Positions 59,975 through 64,000 of a stretch of DNA of 64,000 bases are shown here, piece after piece; the stretch's first letter is position 1; the number at the start of each line of letters is the position of its first letter. The DNA comes from Pedococcus_A sp963730585. Lineage in GTDB: Bacteria; Actinomycetota; Actinomycetes; Actinomycetales; Dermatophilaceae. Both the position numbers and the translations under genes were made by a program. The stretch lies in assembly GCA_963730585.1 (NCBI GenBank), contig CAVSSL010000010.1, forward strand, positions 310,001-374,000, in the 5' to 3' direction. The notes beneath the pieces were generated by a model, which was not told where the DNA came from, ran no database searches, and saw nothing but the letters and a program-made list of their open reading frames with translations.

Positions 59975-60496
59975 TCAGGCGTCGCGGGGACTCAGCAGCC
60001 AGACGGTGATCTCGCGTCCCTGCGCCCAGGTGCGGTACTGGGCGTACCCGGCATACGTGCTCTCGGCCAGCGCCCACACGGACTCGGCCGCCTCGCGCCC
60101 CAGCCGGCGCGCCGTGGCCGCCACCGTGCGGCCACGGTGCTCGACCTCCACCTCGGGGGTGGAGCAGAGGTTGTGGACCCAGCCGGGCGTCTTCTCGCTG
60201 CCGTAGTTGGAGCCGATGACGGCGATGTTGCCGTCGAGCGGGAACGCCACGAGCGGGGTGTGCCGACGCTCGCCGGTGCGGGCGCCCACCGTGACCAGGG
60301 TGATGGTGGGGAGCCCGGCGAGGGGCCGGGTGGCGCTGACGCGGCCGCCGGACAGGCCGGCCATCGCGCGGTCGAGCGGGTGGTGGAGACGGCTCAGCAC
60401 CCGGCTCACCGGACGCTGGGCGGCGGCGGCCTGGACGGCTCGCTGGAAGACGTTGGGATGGGCGATCTCGCACTCGAGCTCGTCCCACAGTCCCAT
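59975..60496 (-). CDS. Deazaflavin (F420)-dependent nitroreductase-family protein
   Basis: 173 residues, DDN/FDOR-A type split beta-barrel: LPTITLVTVGARTGERRHTPLVAFPLDGNIAVIGSNYGSEKTPGWVHNL, with the family's RTGERR and TPGWVHNL cofactor/substrate motifs. Likely reduces quinones or nitro-compounds with F420H2 (inference). TAGCAT lies eight bases before the ATG on the minus strand: probably leaderless. Confidence 0.88.
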   Translation of the reverse strand: MGLWDELECEIAHPNVFQRAVQAAAAQRPVSRVLSRLHHPLDRAMAGLSGGRVSATRPLAGLPTITLVTVGARTGERRHTPLVAFPLDGNIAVIGSNYGSEKTPGWVHNLCSTPEVEVEHRGRTVAATARRLGREAAESVWALAESTYAGYAQYRTWAQGREITVWLLSPRDA

Positions 60497-60578
60497 GAGC
60501 GCTGATGCTAGTCGTTACCGGTCTGTTATCCGGGACGATTCCGCCAACGCGCTCGCGATCGTCGGCCGTGCGCCCCGC

Positions 60579-61517
60579 TCACGGGATGTTCATGCGCTCC
60601 TTGAGGGTGTCGCGCTTGTCCTCGAAGCGTGACGCCTGCTTGTCCAGCTCCTCCATGAAGGTGGCGAGCTCGAGGCGCGCCTGCTCGCCCTCGGCGCTGA
60701 GGCCCTCGAGCTCGAAGAGCTTCCAGAACCGCAGCACGGGGGCGACGACCTCGTCGCGGTGCAGGCGCAGGTCGTAGATGCCCGCGACGGCCATCTCGAC
60801 GGCCTTGCGCTGGAAGCCCGGGATGTCCGTGCCCGGCATCTGGAAGCCCTTGACCACGTCGCGGACGGCCATGACGGTCTGGTCGGGTGCGAGCTCGAGG
60901 GCCCCCTGCAGCAGGTTGCGGTAGAAGATCATGTGCAGGTTCTCGTCGGCCGCGACGCGGGCGAGCAGCTGGTCGCACATCGGGTCGTCGGTGAACCGGC
61001 CGGTGTTGCGGTGCGAGACGCGGGTGGCCAGCTCCTGGAAGCTGACGTAGGCCAGCGAGTGCAGCAGCTCGCCGGAGTGCGCCGACTCGTAGCCCTGTGA
61101 CATGTGCGTCATCCGGAACCGCTCCAGCGCAACGGGGTCCACCATCCGCTTGACCAGCATGTAGTCGCGCATGGCGATGCCGTGCCGGCCCTCCTCGGCG
61201 GTCCAGCGGTGGACCCACTCACCCCACGCGTCGTCGCGGCCGAAGATGATCGCGATCTCGTGGTGGTAGCTCGGGAGGTTGTCCTCCGTCAGCAGGTTGA
61301 CGATCAGGGCCGAGCGGGCGACGTCGCTGAGCGGGGCGTCGCTCGGGCTCCACGGCTCGCCGCCCATGAGGCCGTCGAAGTTGCGCCCGTCGGACCACGG
61401 GATGAACTCGTGGGGGAACCACTCCTTGGCGACCTTCAGGTGCCGGTTGAGGTTCTCCTCCACCACCTGGTTCAGCTCACGCAGCAGGTCGGTCTGGCTC
61501 CACGTGGTCGCGGTCAT
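60579..61517 (-). CDS. desA: Acyl-ACP desaturase
   Basis: 312 residues of the soluble FA_desaturase_2 family. Diiron ligands appear in TEDNLPSYHHEI, AEEGRHGIAMRDYM and ADENLHMIFYRNLL. It introduces a double bond into acyl-ACP for membrane or mycolate-type lipids. A palindrome, ACCTACGGGCGCGTAGGT, overlaps its predicted transcription start, indicating repression, plausibly by a TetR-type lipid regulator encoded elsewhere. C-terminal Lys/Glu-rich helix (MEELDKQASRFEDKRDTLKE) is family-typical. Confidence 0.9.
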   Translation of the reverse strand: MTATTWSQTDLLRELNQVVEENLNRHLKVAKEWFPHEFIPWSDGRNFDGLMGGEPWSPSDAPLSDVARSALIVNLLTEDNLPSYHHEIAIIFGRDDAWGEWVHRWTAEEGRHGIAMRDYMLVKRMVDPVALERFRMTHMSQGYESAHSGELLHSLAYVSFQELATRVSHRNTGRFTDDPMCDQLLARVAADENLHMIFYRNLLQGALELAPDQTVMAVRDVVKGFQMPGTDIPGFQRKAVEMAVAGIYDLRLHRDEVVAPVLRFWKLFELEGLSAEGEQARLELATFMEELDKQASRFEDKRDTLKERMNIP

Positions 61518-61569
61518 GGCGCTCGTCCTCCGATGGGGGTGGTCGCTGGGGGTCGTCGACCTCCGTCCA

Positions 61570-61601
61570 ACCTACGGGCGCGTAGGTGGAGGGGCTAGTT
61601 A
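61570..61601 (-). promoter_or_regulatory. Predicted promoter and operator of the acyl-ACP desaturase gene
   Basis: On the minus strand an extended -10 element TGGTAACTA lies at about 61604-61596, followed at about +1 by ACCTACG-GGCG-CGTAGGT (61570-61587), a palindrome with 7-bp arms. A repressor bound here would block transcription. No gene for one is in the window. Confidence 0.5.
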
Positions 61602-61668
61602 CCAGCCAGTGCTACCCGCCGGTCGACACCACGTGTCGACCGCGCCGGCGCGCGTAGGTGCTCCGCCG

Positions 61669-64000
61669 TCAGGAGCCGCGTCGCGTCACGGCCGGGGCGC
61701 GACGGACCGCCGCCGCCGACAGCAGGCCCGCCAGCAGCGGCACACCCACCACGACGAGCAGGAGGGGCTGCCACGGGATCTCCAGGAACGGGCCGGTGCG
61801 AGGTCTCCTGGCCCGGTGAGGGTCCCAGCTCGAGCTCGTCGTCAGCGGGTAGGTGACGGCGATGCCGGGCACCAGGCCGACGGCGACGCCGAGGAGGGCC
61901 CCGAGGAGACCGACGACCATGGCCTGCGAGGCGGCCAGGGCCCGCCGGGTGCGACGGGTCGCACCCACGGCGGCGAAGGTCGCCCTGGTCGGTCTGCTGC
62001 TCCGCCATCGCCAGCGCCGTCGAGATGAGGGTGACGACGAGCACCAGGAAGGCGCCGGCACGCCATCATGATCCGCATGACCGTCTCGTCGTAGCGCTGG
62101 AAGCCGCGCTCGACGTAGAGACCGGCCTCCGTCACCGACCCGCTCGTCGAGCTGCCGCTCGGTCTCGCGGCTGATGGAGCCGCTCGGGTCGCGGAGCAGC
62201 ACGGACTCCTGCTGCAGCGGCCAGCCGAGTCGCTGCGCGGTCTCCGGCGTCACGAGGGCACCGGTCTGGCCGCGGCATCGCACCGGGCGCAATCCTCTTC
62301 CGGTCGACGCCGACGACCCGAGCTCGTCCGTGCGTGACACGGCCACGCTCCGTTGGCGCGTGTAGGTGGTCTGGTCCATGACGAACGTCCCGCTCGCGAT
62401 GGACAGCCGGTCCCGGTCCGCGAGGCCGTTGACCGCGACCGCGATGCCACCGGCCTCGATGACCGCCCGCTGGGCCTCGGTGAGCCCGAGCCGGCGGGCG
62501 ATCTCGGCGCCGGCAGCACCCCGATCTGGCCGCCGGTGTCGTCGTAGACCTGCGAGCCGAGCCGGACGCATCCCTGGTTCTGGGGACCGCTGACCAGAAT
62601 CGACTGCGCAGGGGCGCAGCCCGGGGGCACGGCGGTGACGTAGCGGACCGGCGCCGGGGCGCTGCCGGGCTGCGCCATCATCGGGTCCTCCGCCGTGGCG
62701 GACGACCTTGAACGGTGTCTGCACGAGGCCCGTGCGCGGTGTCGCGCAGGGCGGCCTCCACGGCCAGCCGGGCCTCGGCGTCACCGGTGTAGACGACGCC
62801 CTCGCCCGTGAGGGTCTGGGGCCGGTAGGTCTGCATCCGCTGCTCGGTGTCGCTGGCCAGGCCGATGCTGAACGTCGTCAGGGCCGTGACGCCGGCGAGG
62901 ATGGCCGCCACGGTCGGGGTCGAGCGACTCCGGTGCCGGGCGGCGTCGCGCGTGGCCATGCGGGGGGCCACCGGAAGCACGGAGGCCAGCCGCCCGGCCA
63001 GCACCAGCAGGGCCGGGATGACGCAGCAGGGTGCCCAGCACCAGGGCGATCGCGCCGAGCGCGATCCTGCACCTCCCCGCCGACCGATGCGCACGTGCCG
63101 ACGAGACCACGACGAGCGCCACCCACGACCGCGACGCCGAGTCCGACGACCGGGACGAGCTTGTTGAGCCGCGGCGAGACGCTCTGGCCGCGCATGACGC
63201 CGATGATGTCGAGGCGGCCGAGCCGCAGCGCCGGCAGCAGGGCCGCGACGACCGCGCTCAGCACGGCGCAGGGCAGCAGGATCGCCAGGGCCAGCCACGG
63301 GATGTCGAGCGGCACGGAGGCGAAGCTCGTCGAGGGGTGGCTGCGCACCCACCACCACAGCCCCACCCGCACACCGCGCGAGGCCCAGCAGCACGCCGCC
63401 GACGGCGGAGAGGACGCCGAGCACCAGGGCCTGGGCCAGCACGGTGCGACGCAGCTGGCGGGTCTCGGCACCGTTGGTGGCGGCGAGGGCCAGCGTGCGC
63501 CGCTGGCGTGACGCGCTCACCGCGAAGGCGGGCCCGACCAGCAGCGTGGTGATGATGAACAGCATGACGCCGCCGATCACGGCGATCATCCGGCCGGTGT
63601 CCTCGACGAACGACTGCTGCCGTCGAAGCTCCACGGGCAGCGCGCTGTCCGGCGGCGGGTCCGCGAGCACGGCGCGGCTGAAGACGGTCAGGCCATAGGT
63701 GTTGAGGCGCTGCACGTCCGGCCAGGTCACCGGCTCGTCGTCGACGATGATCCACGAGCCGCCGCCGCCGATGCCGCTGGAGCTGGTCCCGGCCCCCTCG
63801 GGCAGGGCCGCGACGACGAAGTCGGGCTGGCCGCCCCACTCGCTGGAATGCCGTCGCGGCGCCGACCACCTGGCACGGAGCGTTCGGAGCCAGAGGCCGA
63901 GAGGGTCACGCGGCCCGACCGCGGGAGGCCCTTGCGCTCGCCGGCCGGCGTGACGACGATCTCGTCGGGGCCGCTGCCCCAGCGACCCGCTCGTCAGCCG
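61669..64000 (-). pseudogene. FtsX-family ABC permease, heavily frameshifted and cut off at the window edge
   Basis: Pieces in all three frames add up to one large MacB/FtsX permease: TVFSRAVLADPPPDSALPVELRRQQ..., then IGGVMLFIITTLLVGPAFAVSASRQRRTLALAATNGAETRQLRRTVLAQALVLGVLSAVGGVLLGL (first FtsX domain), later ATRDAARHRSRSTPTVAAILAGVTALT, YVERGFQRYDETVMRIMM, and LVVTLISTALAMAEQQTDQ with GLLGALLGVAVGLVPGIAVTYPL (second domain). At least five indels in 2.3 kb. Stop at 61669. Likely an antimicrobial-peptide or macrolide exporter. The ATPase partner would lie beyond the edge. Confidence 0.75.

Noticed and set aside
1..64000. CRISPR arrays, insertion sequences, prophage or tRNA genes
   Set aside because: I looked for spaced direct repeats, transposase motifs, terminal inverted repeats and clover-leaf patterns and saw none.

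Overview
The window is high-GC (about 72% by eye) DNA with almost purely GC-ending codons. It carries a bacterial proteasome activator (Bpa), an LCP cell-wall ligase, an LAxTG sortase substrate, an actinobacterial-type acyl-ACP desaturase, an ANTAR protein and a deazaflavin (F420)-type reductase. Together these point to an Actinomycetota chromosome, most likely Micrococcales and perhaps Intrasporangiaceae-like (inference). I see no rRNA, tRNA, IS element, prophage or CRISPR array. Genes are dense on both strands and no gene-free stretch exceeds about 300 bases.

Layout. 0-8 kb: small enzymes (solute-binding fragment, VOC proteins, PAP2, DUF1905, LigT) and a MoxR-like AAA ATPase/VWA pair. 8-14.3 kb: an LAxTG surface protein, LCP protein, lipoprotein, VOC protein, tandem GNAT, SMP-30 lactonase and CDF transporter. 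14.3-17.9 kb: a coiled-coil protein and two paralogous MprF-type flippases. 17.7-21 kb: a reactive-sulfur cluster (CstR-like repressor, thioredoxin, three rhodanese-containing proteins including an MBL-rhodanese fusion) with two matching operators. 21-25 kb: deaminase, D-amino-acid dehydrogenase and divergent PucR regulator. 25-33 kb: a glucan/oligosaccharide operon (LacI, ABC binding protein and two permeases, a PF10091/GH144-type secreted hydrolase, GH3). 33-34.8 kb: MarR/MFS pair. 34.9-43.6 kb: a ROK regulator, a xylose-type ABC importer, xylulokinase and two polyol dehydrogenases, suggesting pentitol/hexitol catabolism. 43.6-46 kb: GlgC-like and SGNH hydrolase. 46-48.6 kb: a three-gene cassette of a repeat peptide, a JmjC/cupin_4 oxygenase and a sucrase-ferredoxin-like protein. 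48.6-56 kb: DUF2177, cupin, PAS-ANTAR, membrane phosphoesterase, HAD, FAD dehydrogenase and DUF885. 56-64 kb: LVIVD protein, tandem DUF6498 proteins, Bpa, deazaflavin reductase, acyl-ACP desaturase and a fragmented FtsX permease.

Three genome-scale signals stand out. An octamer, GTATGCCG/CGGCATAC, occurs about 40 times, whereas composition alone predicts about two. Many genes have a TAnnnT -10 hexamer 6-8 bases before the start codon and so look leaderless. Nine genes are broken or distorted by single-base frameshifts that look more like sequencing or assembly errors than decay, densest in the last 2.3 kb. The best candidate for an undescribed system is the 46.2-48.6 kb cassette: a 103-residue Cys-free peptide made of three homologous Gly/Asp units, abutting a Fe(II)/2-oxoglutarate-type protein hydroxylase, with an attenuator-like hairpin between them.
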